Positions 52,289 to 64,000 of a stretch of 64,000 nucleotides of DNA are shown here, in pieces (position 1 is the stretch's first letter; each line of letters opens with the position of its first letter). The translations under genes were made by a program, and so were the position numbers. This DNA is from JAJRRS01 sp965230275 (GTDB lineage Bacteria > Planctomycetota > Phycisphaerae > Phycisphaerales > Phycisphaeraceae). The notes under the pieces are model-generated. The model was given only the letters and a program-made list of their open reading frames with translations, did no database searches and had not been told where the DNA came from. The stretch lies in the NCBI GenBank assembly GCA_965230275.1, contig CBDDKO010000001.1:124001-188000 (forward strand), in the 5' to 3' direction.

Positions 52289-54139
52289 GTGGTACAAACG
52301 GGGATGCCCCCCAAGAACACGCCACAAAACGATCAGGCCCCTTCCAGTGACACCGCCAGCCTCCTCGCCGAGGCCGGACACGCCACGCAGGAATCCGAAT
52401 TCTTCAACCCCGTGCCCCCCGGCTACGTCCAGGGACGCCATAAGTACGTCATCGTCCTGGGCACCGTCATGAGCGGGCTGGGCAAGGGCATCTTCTCCTC
52501 CAGCCTCGCCAAACTCTTAAAAGACAAGGGGCTGAGCGTCGCTCCGGTCAAGATGGAGGGCTACCTGAACATCGACTCAGGCACGCTCAACCCCTACCGC
52601 CACGGCGAGGTCTTCGTCCTGGATGACGGGCTCGAGACCGACATGGACCTGGGCACCTACGAGCGCATGCTCGACCAGAACCTGACCCGCCATAACTACA
52701 CCACCAGCGGCCAGATCTACAAACGCGTCCTGGATAAAGAGCGCCACGGCGGCTACCTCGGGCGGGACGTGCAGATGATCCCGCATGTCACCGGCGAGGT
52801 GAAGTACCTGCTGCGTGAACTGGCCGTCGAGCAGGACGCGGACGTCGTCTTCGTCGAGGTCGGCGGGACCGTCGGCGACCACGAAAACGCCTTCTACATC
52901 GAGGCCACACGTCAGCTCGCTTTTGAGGAAGGCGAGGGCGCGGTGTGCTTCGTGGCGTTGACCTACGTGATCGAACCTCCAGCCCTGGGCGAGCAGAAGT
53001 CCAAGGCCGCGCAGCTGGGCCTGAAGAAGCTGATGGAGGCCGGCGTGCAGCCGCACATCGTCGCCGCCCGCGCGAAGAACCCGGTCGAATCCTCCGCCGC
53101 GCAGAAGATCGCCATGTTCAGCAACGTCCCGCTGAATCGTGTGTTCTCGATGCACGACCGCGATTCGATCTACACCATCCCCGACGCCATGCGCCAAGGC
53201 GGGCTGGACCGCGAGGTTCTGACCATGCTCGACCTGCACTCCCGCGTGGATCAGGGCCACGAAGACCGGGCTCGGCAGGACTGGCAATCGTTCGTCGGCA
53301 AGCTCACCGCCGAGCGCAAGAACAAGGTCAAGATCGGGATCACCGGCAAGTACGCCTCGCTGCGTGATGCCTACGCCTCGATCGACAAGGCCCTCGAGCA
53401 CTGCGGCGCGCACCTGAACTGTGAGATCGAAACCGACTGGCTGGACACCACACGTTTCGAGCCGGAAGAGGCGGCTGAGAAACTCAAGGGCATGGACGCC
53501 GTGATCGTCCCAGGCGGGTTCGGGCACCGCGGCACCGAGAGCAAGATCGCCTGCGTCAAGTATTGCCGGGAGAACGGCCTGCCGTACCTGGGCATCTGTC
53601 TTGGCTTCCAGATGGCGGTCGTCGAATTTGCGCGCAACGTCGCCAACCTCCCCGAAGCAGCCAGCACCGAGTTCGACCAGCTATCCGAAGCGCCGGTCAT
53701 CGACATCCTCCCGGAGCAGAAGAAGATCGAGGGCCTCGGCGGGAACATGCGCCTAGGCGGCAAGGACGTCCTGATCCAACCGAACACCCTCGCCGCGTTC
53801 CTCTACAACCAGAAAGCGACCGAGAAGTTCACGATCCGTGAACGCTTCCGTCACCGCTACGAAGTGGACCCGAAGTACATCGACCAACTCCAGGACGCCG
53901 GTCTGGTGTTCTCCGGCCGTCACCCCGAGCAGCCGATCATGCAGGTCCTGGAACTGCCCGACCACCCCTACTTCATCGGCGCCCAGTTCCACCCCGAACT
54001 GACCGGCCGGCCACTTCGGCCCCAGCCGATGTTCATGGGCCTGCTCGCCGCCGCAATCCGCCACAGCCAGCCCGACACCCCCGCCGACCCGGTCAGCACC
54101 CGCTGGCTGATGCCACGCCCCGAGAAGACCAAGGCCTGA
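52289..54139 (+). CDS. pyrG: CTP synthase (divergent)
   Basis: Protein of 616 residues with an N-terminal extension of about 45 residues. Synthetase domain: LGTVMSGLGKGIFSSSLAKLL (P-loop), KMEGYLNIDSGTLNPYRHGEVFV, ETDMDLGTYERM (Mg ligand Asp), EVGGTVGDHEN (Mg ligand Glu). Glutaminase domain: PGGFGHRGTESKI, nucleophile Cys in GICLGFQ, catalytic His/Glu in QFHPEL. It makes CTP from UTP and glutamine. The P-loop and substrate loops differ from the common form (GGVVSSLGKG, KLDPYINVDPGTM), so it is a distant CTP synthase subtype. The ATG at 52289 is used; ATG at 52304 is possible. Confidence 0.93.
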   Translation: MVQTGMPPKNTPQNDQAPSSDTASLLAEAGHATQESEFFNPVPPGYVQGRHKYVIVLGTVMSGLGKGIFSSSLAKLLKDKGLSVAPVKMEGYLNIDSGTLNPYRHGEVFVLDDGLETDMDLGTYERMLDQNLTRHNYTTSGQIYKRVLDKERHGGYLGRDVQMIPHVTGEVKYLLRELAVEQDADVVFVEVGGTVGDHENAFYIEATRQLAFEEGEGAVCFVALTYVIEPPALGEQKSKAAQLGLKKLMEAGVQPHIVAARAKNPVESSAAQKIAMFSNVPLNRVFSMHDRDSIYTIPDAMRQGGLDREVLTMLDLHSRVDQGHEDRARQDWQSFVGKLTAERKNKVKIGITGKYASLRDAYASIDKALEHCGAHLNCEIETDWLDTTRFEPEEAAEKLKGMDAVIVPGGFGHRGTESKIACVKYCRENGLPYLGICLGFQMAVVEFARNVANLPEAASTEFDQLSEAPVIDILPEQKKIEGLGGNMRLGGKDVLIQPNTLAAFLYNQKATEKFTIRERFRHRYEVDPKYIDQLQDAGLVFSGRHPEQPIMQVLELPDHPYFIGAQFHPELTGRPLRPQPMFMGLLAAAIRHSQPDTPADPVSTRWLMPRPEKTKA

Positions 54140-54200
54140 CCAATCCCCCGGATTGATCCCACAAACGTCAACGAGCTACACCGCTAATATCACCAGACAA

Positions 54201-54222
54201 GATTGCAAAAATGCTTGCAATC
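54201..54222. promoter_or_regulatory. Operator-like palindrome upstream of the prepilin-like gene
   Basis: Perfect 8 bp arms GATTGCAA and TTGCAATC around AAATGC. It resembles LacI-type operator symmetry and lies about 100 bp before the start at 54325, just upstream of a TATAAC -10-like box at 54249. Confidence 0.45.
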
Positions 54223-54324
54223 GCTGCCTTTGCGTGATAGCGTAGTTATATAACAAAGCCAGCCGGTACTCTCCGGCCTGTTGCGTCCACCTATCGTAAA
54301 TCATATCCAATACAGTTCCGTTCC

Positions 54325-55227
54325 ATGTCATCAAAACCCCACCCACAACATGATGCCGGCTTCACGTTGATCGAGTTGCTGGTGGTGATTTCGATCATCG
54401 CCCTGCTGATCGGGATCCTGCTTCCGGCGCTCGGGGCGGCCCGGCGGTCGGCGCAATCCGTCGTCTGCCTGAGCAACAGCCGACAGATCGGCATGGCAAC
54501 CACCGCCTATACCGCCGACAATGATGATTACTTCGTGCGCTACCGGAACGTCTACAACCCAGGCGGGTACCCGACCACTCCGTATTCATCTTGGTGGCAA
54601 GCCACGCTCTTCAACCTGGGCTACATGCCTGACCTGAATGTCTACACCTGCCCGTCACTAGACTCCAATAAGGAAATCCTCGAAGCCGATCCCACCCAGC
54701 CAAATGTCCAGCGCTGGGCCTGGAGCGAATACGGCATGAACTCCAGCAACATAGGTGTCGTTCAGCGTCAGAACGGGTTTAACTTGTCGAAGTACACTTA
54801 TGTCGGCACCGTCCCGTCCAATCCCGGCAAGGGAGTGACGGCCAACCTGACGATCTCCGCACGGATCAACGAAATCGTCACCGCCTCGCAGATGATCTAC
54901 TTCGCCGACTCGGTCGAGCACTTGGCCAGCAAATGGACACGCGGTTCAGGTTTCATCTTCGATTACCCGCACAACACGTCCAGCCAGCGCTACGGCAGGG
55001 TCCACCCCAGACACAACCTTACGGCGAATATCACGTTCGCCGATGGCCACGCCGCGGGGCTGAAGCTAAAGGCCGGCGAGGTTGATCCCTACGCGGACCG
55101 ATACGAGATGTATGGCCGCGATGTTTCGGGCTATGACGACAACGAACTGAGCGACGCCCGGGCCCATAACGACAACCGCTGGACGATCGACGGCAAGCGC
55201 CGTCCCGGCGTCCTGGGTGGCGGATGA
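54325..55227 (+). CDS. Prepilin-like protein, H-X9-DG type
   Basis: Protein of 300 residues. A type IV prepilin leader with the cut site G/FTLIELLVVISIIALLIGILLPAL (residues 12-37) is followed by an extracellular domain and the H-X9-DG motif (HNLTANITFADGHAAG) near residue 230. This domain design is typical of Planctomycetes and Lentisphaerae, often in many copies and near PEP-CTERM genes. A prepilin peptidase would process it and a type II secretion-like system would export it; neither is in the window. The palindrome at 54201-54222 suggests repressor control, and a strong terminator follows. Confidence 0.92.
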   Translation: MSSKPHPQHDAGFTLIELLVVISIIALLIGILLPALGAARRSAQSVVCLSNSRQIGMATTAYTADNDDYFVRYRNVYNPGGYPTTPYSSWWQATLFNLGYMPDLNVYTCPSLDSNKEILEADPTQPNVQRWAWSEYGMNSSNIGVVQRQNGFNLSKYTYVGTVPSNPGKGVTANLTISARINEIVTASQMIYFADSVEHLASKWTRGSGFIFDYPHNTSSQRYGRVHPRHNLTANITFADGHAAGLKLKAGEVDPYADRYEMYGRDVSGYDDNELSDARAHNDNRWTIDGKRRPGVLGGG

Positions 55228-55294
55228 CCTCAACCCAACTTGCCCTTTGGAGGGGACGACACGAACCGGTTTTGTGCCGTCCTCAAACACTGAG

Positions 55295-55330
55295 CCGGGC
55301 GCTGCTCCCACAGCGCCCGGGTTTTTTTTC
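55295..55330 (+). terminator. Intrinsic terminator after the prepilin-like gene
   Basis: 10 bp stem CCGGGCGCTG / CAGCGCCCGG with a 6-base loop, followed by eight T residues. Confidence 0.9.
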
Positions 55331-55707
55331 ATTTGCCACCACCACTTGGTATCGTCTCCCCCAGTTAGCTTGAATGGGTGCCCGGACGACACAAAGTTTT
55401 ACCCATCTTATCACCCATCCCCATAAATCAGACCCATATGTATTTACATGTGCTATTATCTCTTTATCCGTCCATAATTATGAAAGATTATCCTTGACAT
55501 CCTGGATAGATTGATGCATTCTATGATTGTAAAGTGGGTATATGCCCTGCATGCAGTGAAGGCTTGCACATATTAGCTGTTCTGGCTGCAGGAATGAGAG
55601 GGAAGGAATAACCACACTCATATTCATGTGTTCAATGTGATATGCATGTGACATGTCGCCCGGTCTAGTCATTTAATGGGCTTGTTCTTTTTATAGGAGA
55701 TGGAGAT
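55331..55707 (+). promoter_or_regulatory. AT-rich regulatory region before the first PEP-CTERM gene
   Basis: 377 bp, much more AT-rich than the genome around it, with no gene. It contains TTGACA near 55493 without a well-spaced -10 box, several CATGTG motifs (near 55447, 55625 and 55645) and a palindrome GACATGTC near 55650. The last part has a strong AGGAG ribosome binding site before the ATG at 55708. Confidence 0.5.
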
Positions 55708-56604
55708 ATGAGGACATTTGGTATCTGCATGGCCATCACGGTAGGCGCTCTGGTGTCGGCACCGGCATCGGCAGCTGTGGTGATCTCAGACGACTTCGAG
55801 GTCGATACCTCGGCTAACTACACCGTGCTGGACGAGAGCAACGCCGCCTCAGGCGACGGCACGCCTGATGGTGGGGCGACGTTCAACTTTGACTACATCG
55901 CCGCGGGTATCCCCCTGGCCCCCAACTCCACCGGTGGCGACACCAGCGGTCTGAAGATGGTCGCCAACGAAACCGCCAATGACGCCGGTGCGGCCGACCA
56001 CGTTACGGCCTTCCACAACATCGCCCTGACCGGCAACATGACCCTTCAGGTCGATATCTTCATGGGCGTTGACCTGGGTGCCAGCGGCAGCACAGAGTTT
56101 GCCCACATCGGTGTCGGCAGTGATGCCTCCGACTTCAACTCGATCTTCACACCCATCGCCGGCGTCGGGCACTTCATGTCCATGACCGGTGAAGGCGGCA
56201 GCTCCTCGGACTACCGTCACTTTGTCAACGGCACGCCGGTGAACTCGGGTGATTCGAGCTACCTCAACGCGGACAACACCACCAACGCCACCGCGCAGCT
56301 CTATCAGGACCTGTTCCCCTCGCCCCCGTCGGATGTGGCCGGCTCCCCGACCAACATCTGGACGACCATGACCATCGAGGTCAACCCGCTGCACGTCCGC
56401 TACTTCCTGGACGGCGTTGAAATCATCCGCACGCCGAACGTGGGTTCAGCCGATGGTTTCGTGAGCCTGGGTTACAACGACCCGTTCAGCTCGGTCGGCC
56501 CCCACTTCGTGGTCTACGACAACCTCATCGTCACCGACGTCCCCGAGCCCGCCAGCCTCGCGCTGCTCGGCCTGGGCGGCCTGGCGATGCTGCGTCGTAA
56601 ATAA
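55708..56604 (+). CDS. PEP-CTERM secreted protein 1
   Basis: Protein of 298 residues. A signal peptide (residues 1-22, cut after ASA) precedes a beta-rich domain. The C-terminus reads VPEPASLALLGLGGLAMLRRK: PEP motif, membrane segment and basic end, the exosortase sorting signal. Such proteins are cut and anchored at the cell surface. It shares layout and many residues with the next gene (FDYIAAGIPLAPNSTGGDT / YDYSANGIPEAPNTQGGDT), so they are tandem paralogues. No exosortase is in the window. Confidence 0.92.
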   Translation: MRTFGICMAITVGALVSAPASAAVVISDDFEVDTSANYTVLDESNAASGDGTPDGGATFNFDYIAAGIPLAPNSTGGDTSGLKMVANETANDAGAADHVTAFHNIALTGNMTLQVDIFMGVDLGASGSTEFAHIGVGSDASDFNSIFTPIAGVGHFMSMTGEGGSSSDYRHFVNGTPVNSGDSSYLNADNTTNATAQLYQDLFPSPPSDVAGSPTNIWTTMTIEVNPLHVRYFLDGVEIIRTPNVGSADGFVSLGYNDPFSSVGPHFVVYDNLIVTDVPEPASLALLGLGGLAMLRRK

Positions 56605-56636
56605 TCACACGAACGGTTAGTACATCTGAATAACCC

Positions 56637-56669
56637 AAACCGCCGGGCCCCGAGCCCGGCGGTTTTTCT
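56637..56669 (+). terminator. Intrinsic terminator after PEP-CTERM protein 1
   Basis: 12 bp stem AAACCGCCGGGC / GCCCGGCGGTTT with a short loop, followed by a T-run. Confidence 0.9.
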
Positions 56670-56785
56670 TTACCCAAAATACCATAATAGACTCAGGTCC
56701 CCTCACGATCGCTTTTTTGCACGATGCAGCCTCTAACAGTAGAACTTTAAACCACTAGCAGATACTGAAAAACCCGGTTTTTTCA

Positions 56786-56813
56786 TTGCCAGACGATCAT
56801 ATTGTGATATAAT
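56786..56813 (+). promoter_or_regulatory. Promoter for PEP-CTERM gene 2
   Basis: TTGCCA (56786-56791), 16-base spacer with extended TGA, perfect TATAAT (56808-56813). It is the best housekeeping-type promoter in the window. Confidence 0.65.
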
Positions 56814-56841
56814 AAATGGCGTTCGAAGACCTCTTTGATAC

Positions 56842-56864
56842 ATGACATCTCATTGGTATGTCAT
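56842..56864. promoter_or_regulatory. Inverted repeat in the PEP-CTERM 2 leader
   Basis: 7 bp arms ATGACAT and ATGTCAT with a 9-base spacer, about 30 bp downstream of the TATAAT box. A possible repressor site; a similar ACATGTC-type palindrome lies before PEP-CTERM gene 1. Confidence 0.4.
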
Positions 56865-56908
56865 ATCGAATTAACTACCGTGTCATTCACATCTAGGAAG
56901 GGAGAAGT

Positions 56909-57742
56909 ATGAAAACGATTCACTACGGATGGGCGGCCTTGGTCGCGGCGGCAGTCGCCACCCCGGCGATGTCTGCCACGCTGTTTTCCGACAGCATGGA
57001 CAGCGGTGCGGCTTGGGCGAAAAACGAATCCAACGCCAACAACCAAGTCACCTTTGGTTACGACTACAGCGCCAACGGGATCCCCGAGGCCCCCAACACC
57101 CAAGGCGGCGACACCGCAACTTCAGGTCTCCTAATGGAAGCCAATCTCGACGGCAGCGGCGGGAGCATTTTCCACGTCTATCCAACAGGGCAGAACTTCA
57201 CGGGTATCTACCAGTTGAGGTTCGACGCCTGGATGGAATTTGGAACGTCTGGTACCACGGAGTATATGGGCGGTAGCGTCGGGTACAACGGCACTTCGCC
57301 GGACGTCGGTGGTGGAGGCGTTGCGGTCTTTGCCAACGGCGATGGCGGTTCGTCCAATGACTGGCGATCGTTCAATGACGCCGCTTACTCCGGACTGGGC
57401 AACGGCAATGCCGCTCCCTACGTCGGTTTCCTGCCTGCCACCAACGGAAGTGCTGCCGGTTCCCCCGGGTTCCAATGGGTGACTTGGGAATTCAACATGT
57501 ACGGCGGTGTTGTTGACGTCTACATCGAGAAGCCGGACCTCAGCCGTCTGCTCGTGGCCTCCATCAACGCCACAAGCAGCACCGATGGGAATATTGGCCT
57601 GTACTACGCAGACTACTTCAGCTCGCTGGGATCGCCTCAAGCGTTCGGTATAGTCGACAACGTCGTCGTCTCCGACGTCCCTGAGCCCGCCAGCCTCGCG
57701 CTGCTCGGCCTCGGCGGCCTGGCGATGCTGCGTCGCAAATAA
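56909..57742 (+). CDS. PEP-CTERM secreted protein 2
   Basis: Protein of 277 residues. Signal peptide (residues 1-24, cut after MSA), a beta-rich Gly/Asn/Asp-rich domain and the C-terminal sorting signal VPEPASLALLGLGGLAMLRRK, identical to that of the upstream paralogue. The last 66 bases of the two genes differ at only three positions, while the rest has diverged. A GGAAGGGAGAAG ribosome binding site precedes the ATG. Confidence 0.92.
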   Translation: MKTIHYGWAALVAAAVATPAMSATLFSDSMDSGAAWAKNESNANNQVTFGYDYSANGIPEAPNTQGGDTATSGLLMEANLDGSGGSIFHVYPTGQNFTGIYQLRFDAWMEFGTSGTTEYMGGSVGYNGTSPDVGGGGVAVFANGDGGSSNDWRSFNDAAYSGLGNGNAAPYVGFLPATNGSAAGSPGFQWVTWEFNMYGGVVDVYIEKPDLSRLLVASINATSSTDGNIGLYYADYFSSLGSPQAFGIVDNVVVSDVPEPASLALLGLGGLAMLRRK

Positions 57743-57775
57743 GTTAGCCACCGGCTTAAACATCTGAATAACCAC

Positions 57776-57808
57776 AAACCGTCGGCCCTCGCGGTCGGCG
57801 GTTTTTTT
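57776..57808 (+). terminator. Intrinsic terminator after PEP-CTERM protein 2
   Basis: Stem AAACCGTCGGCC / GGTCGGCGGTTT with G-T wobbles and a short loop, followed by eight T residues. Confidence 0.85.
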
Positions 57809-57952
57809 TATGGGGCCTTCACCCCCTGCCCCTGATTCACAGGCAAACTCATGCCCCGCTCGCGTAGACAAAACCCCTGTATTTACGCTATCTTCTACCC
57901 ATCGGGACGCCGTAAGTCCCACCGATATCATCCATGTTTTTTGATCAGGGGT

Positions 57953-58903
57953 ATGCTCTTGACTCGCGACCTTCTTACTGCTGCGCTGACCGTTTCGCTT
58001 TTCTCAACCGCCGTCTGCGGCGACACCGTCGAGCTGGTCACCGGGGACCTGCTGCACGGCACCGTCACGTCCCAGACCGATGACGCCGTCACACTCACCC
58101 ACCCCGTGCTCGGCGAAGTCACCCTCCCCAAGGACCAGGTCCAGGGCGTGATCGTGACCTCCGACCAGGCGGATGATGCACCGGTTGTCGAAACCAAGCC
58201 CGAACCGGCCCCCGAGCCCGAACCAAAAAGTGAATGGTCCAACAAGCTGCTGCCCGGCTGGGACAAGCACTTCGAGGTCGGCTTCACCGGGACCGACGGC
58301 AACACCCAGACCAACACCATCACCGTCGGCTTCGCCGCGCTCCAGGAGAACGACCACGAGCGGACCAAGCTCGGCCTGAAGTACTTCCGTTACGACGACG
58401 ACGGGATCCGCACGCGCAACGAGGCCAGCGCAGAAGCCACACACGACTGGCTCATGCCCGACAGCCCGTGGTTCAGGTTCATCAATGGCAAGTTGGAGTA
58501 CGACGAGTTCTCCGACTGGGAAACCCGGGCCAGCGCGTTCGTGGGCGTCGGCAAGCAGATCGTCGAGAACGACAAACACAACCTGATCGGCCGGGCCGGT
58601 ATCGGCGGCAGCTACGAGTTCGACAGCATCAACGAACTGGTCCCCGAAGCCCTGATCGGCTTGGAATGGGTCTACACGATCAACGAACGCCAGACGCTGT
58701 CCAGCCACGTCACGATGTACCCCGACCTCGATGACTTCGGCGAATCCCGCACCGTCGCCGGCGCAGCCTGGACCATCAAGATCGACGAGGCCGACGGCCT
58801 GAGCCTGAAACTGGGCCTCGACAACGAGTACGAATCCCGCACCGAAGGCGCCGCCAAGCACAACGACGTGAAGTACTACGGTGCACTGGTGTTCGACTTC
58901 TAA
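57953..58903 (+). CDS. DUF481-like outer-membrane protein
   Basis: Protein of 316 residues from the ATG at 57953, with a signal peptide (cleavage after VCG). A small beta domain (DTVELVTGDLLHGTVTSQTDDAVTLTHPVLGEVTLPKDQVQGV) is followed by a Pro/Glu linker and a C-terminal barrel-like domain (TNTITVGFAAL; LKYFRYDDDG; KLEYDEFSDW; AGIGGSYEF; terminal YGALVFDF ending in Phe). This matches the DUF481 family of putative outer-membrane proteins common in Planctomycetes. Function unknown. Confidence 0.78.
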   Translation: MLLTRDLLTAALTVSLFSTAVCGDTVELVTGDLLHGTVTSQTDDAVTLTHPVLGEVTLPKDQVQGVIVTSDQADDAPVVETKPEPAPEPEPKSEWSNKLLPGWDKHFEVGFTGTDGNTQTNTITVGFAALQENDHERTKLGLKYFRYDDDGIRTRNEASAEATHDWLMPDSPWFRFINGKLEYDEFSDWETRASAFVGVGKQIVENDKHNLIGRAGIGGSYEFDSINELVPEALIGLEWVYTINERQTLSSHVTMYPDLDDFGESRTVAGAAWTIKIDEADGLSLKLGLDNEYESRTEGAAKHNDVKYYGALVFDF

Positions 58904-58933
58904 ATAACCGTAATCAACACATAGGGGGCCGAC

Positions 58934-59689
58934 ATGTATATGACCAGGCTGATCAGTGCGCTCATTCTCGCCTTACCACTAAGTGCAACAGCCTTTGCCG
59001 AGACAGACCCCTTGCCGCTTGGCAAGAGCGAGCAAGGCCAGGCGTCGCCCGATGAGCCCAGGGTCTACAGCGTGACGGTGGACGGCCCGGGCATCCTGAC
59101 CGTCGCGGTCCGGTCGGGCAACGGTGAAGACCTCGGGATCAACATCGCCGACGCGCATGGCCAAACGCTAGCAAACGGCTACGGCGACATCGACGAGTTC
59201 GGCATCTTGGGTGACGAGCAACTCGCATCCACACTCGGCTCCGCGGGCGATTACCTAGTCTACATTTCGGCCTACGACCAACATGCGACCTACACGATTG
59301 GCGCTTCGTACCTACCCATGGCGGAGGCCGAACTCCCGGAAGACCCTCTGGGCGCACCGGATACGGCCTCGCCGCTTAAGCCTGGCCAGAAGATGGGCGA
59401 TACGATCCGTCCCGCACGTGGCGACCACTACGACTGGTATCGGGTCACACCGGAGCACAACGGCGTCTTGACCGTTTACACACGCGGGGCCGAAGACGTG
59501 ATCCTCGAAGCGTATCAAGAAGGCGAGTACCACGACTCCCTCGCCACCGCCGACGGCACGGACCAGACAGCGATGGGCAATGAATCCATCACGCTGGATG
59601 TCCGTGAGAACGAGCCCGTGTACTTCCGCGTCTCGACCTACAGCACGGCCGCCGACTACACGATCAACGCCGGGATGGTCGGCGAGTGA
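58934..59689 (+). CDS. Secreted protein with two PPC-like domains
   Basis: Protein of 251 residues with a signal peptide (cleavage after AFA, residue 22). Two similar beta domains are seen: residues 28-125 (YSVTVDGPGILTVAVRSGNG ... YLVYISAYDQHATYTIGAS) and 145-248 (YDWYRVTPEHNGVLTVYTRGAED ... VYFRVSTYSTAADYTINAG). The pattern fits bacterial pre-peptidase C-terminal (PPC) domains, without any peptidase attached. Its role is unknown. It follows the DUF481-like gene by 30 bp. Confidence 0.65.
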   Translation: MYMTRLISALILALPLSATAFAETDPLPLGKSEQGQASPDEPRVYSVTVDGPGILTVAVRSGNGEDLGINIADAHGQTLANGYGDIDEFGILGDEQLASTLGSAGDYLVYISAYDQHATYTIGASYLPMAEAELPEDPLGAPDTASPLKPGQKMGDTIRPARGDHYDWYRVTPEHNGVLTVYTRGAEDVILEAYQEGEYHDSLATADGTDQTAMGNESITLDVRENEPVYFRVSTYSTAADYTINAGMVGE

Positions 59690-59756
59690 TACGCCCGACT
59701 GAGACCTCACATTCACGCTAGAGTGATACTCATCATTATGAGCCGTGTCGCCTCCT

Positions 59757-59830
59757 GTCATTCCCGCGCAGGCGGGGATCCATGTATCTGATTTGACGGG
59801 CTTCTGGATTCACGCCTGCGCGGGAATGAC
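59757..59830. repeat. MITE-like 74 bp inverted repeat
   Basis: 26 bp arms (24 of 26 matching) at 59757-59782 and 59805-59830 around a 22-base centre. Left arm begins GTCATTCCCGCGCAGGCG. Sequences of this type are dispersed palindromes in several phyla. It lies between the secreted protein gene and the rpoC terminator. Confidence 0.8.
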
Positions 59831-59863
59831 GGTCATAAACGATGCGAAAAACACTCTAAGTAA

Positions 59864-59893
59864 AAAAGCCCGTGTCGTACTGACACGGGCTTT
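59864..59893 (-). terminator. Intrinsic terminator of rpoC
   Basis: Near-perfect stem AAAGCCCGTGTC / GACACGGGCTTT with a short GTACT-containing loop. On the minus strand it ends in a T-run and lies about 26 bp after the rpoC stop; the opposite strand also carries T residues, so it may work both ways. Confidence 0.85.
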
Positions 59894-59918
59894 GTTGCTA
59901 TCAGGTTGTGAAGTCTAG

Positions 59919-64000
<4,082 letters not shown>

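Noticed and set aside
55520..55560. Sigma-54-like TGG...GC near GTGGGTATATGCCCTGC before PEP-CTERM gene 1
   Set aside because: Spacing is off by one base and the inner bases do not match.

Overview
The window looks like a chromosomal segment of a motile planctomycete, most likely class Phycisphaerae. This is inferred from gene content only: high-GC DNA, an H-X9-DG type prepilin-like protein, two PEP-CTERM secreted proteins with Ala/Leu/Gly-rich C-terminal anchors, a formylglycine sulfatase, long TPR proteins, and a flagellar supercluster.

Left third (about 0.2-27.3 kb, all minus strand). This is one long flagellar gene cluster. In the direction of transcription it runs: FlgN-like chaperone, NtrB-type kinase, sigma-54 response regulator, then flgB-flgC-fliE-fliF-fliG-fliH-fliI-fliJ-motE-like-fliK-flgD-(unknown)-flgE-flbD-motA-motB-fliL-fliN-fliO-fliP-fliQ-fliR-flhB-(GxxExxY gene)-flhA-flhF-flhG. 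A well-spaced sigma-54 promoter lies in front of flgB, directly downstream of the regulator gene, so the kinase/regulator pair probably switches on the structural operon. fliM is missing from its usual place between fliL and fliN. A 436 bp cassette with 34 bp terminal inverted repeats and a PD-(D/E)XK-type GxxExxY gene sits precisely in the flhB/flhA junction.

Middle (27.4-44 kb). A MerR regulator and a membrane TPR protein, a methyltransferase, and prfB, which needs a +1 programmed frameshift at an in-frame UAA rather than the usual UGA. Then a chemoreceptor with an extracytoplasmic zinc-binding (CZB-like) domain and a decayed chemoreceptor remnant, a deoxyhypusine-synthase-like gene, dapB, a TPR protein, kdsB (carrying two heptamer arrays inside its coding sequence), a sulfatase and fusA.

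Right third (44-64 kb). Dienelactone-hydrolase-like protein, a beta-propeller-like protein, a His/Asp-rich lipoprotein, an OprP-like porin, an ABC-F ATPase followed by 11 perfect 7-bp repeats, a HEAT-repeat lipoprotein, a UbiA-type prenyltransferase, a divergent CTP synthase, the prepilin-like protein, tandem PEP-CTERM paralogues, a DUF481-like protein, a secreted PPC-like protein, and the 3' part of rpoC, which runs off the right edge.

Repeats. Short tandem arrays with a strict 7-bp period recur at many gene junctions (11.0, 12.2-12.3, 22.8, 23.7, 31.4, 50.2 kb) and inside kdsB. No rRNA, tRNA, CRISPR array or transposase was recognised. All family assignments come from reading motifs by eye; no database search was run.
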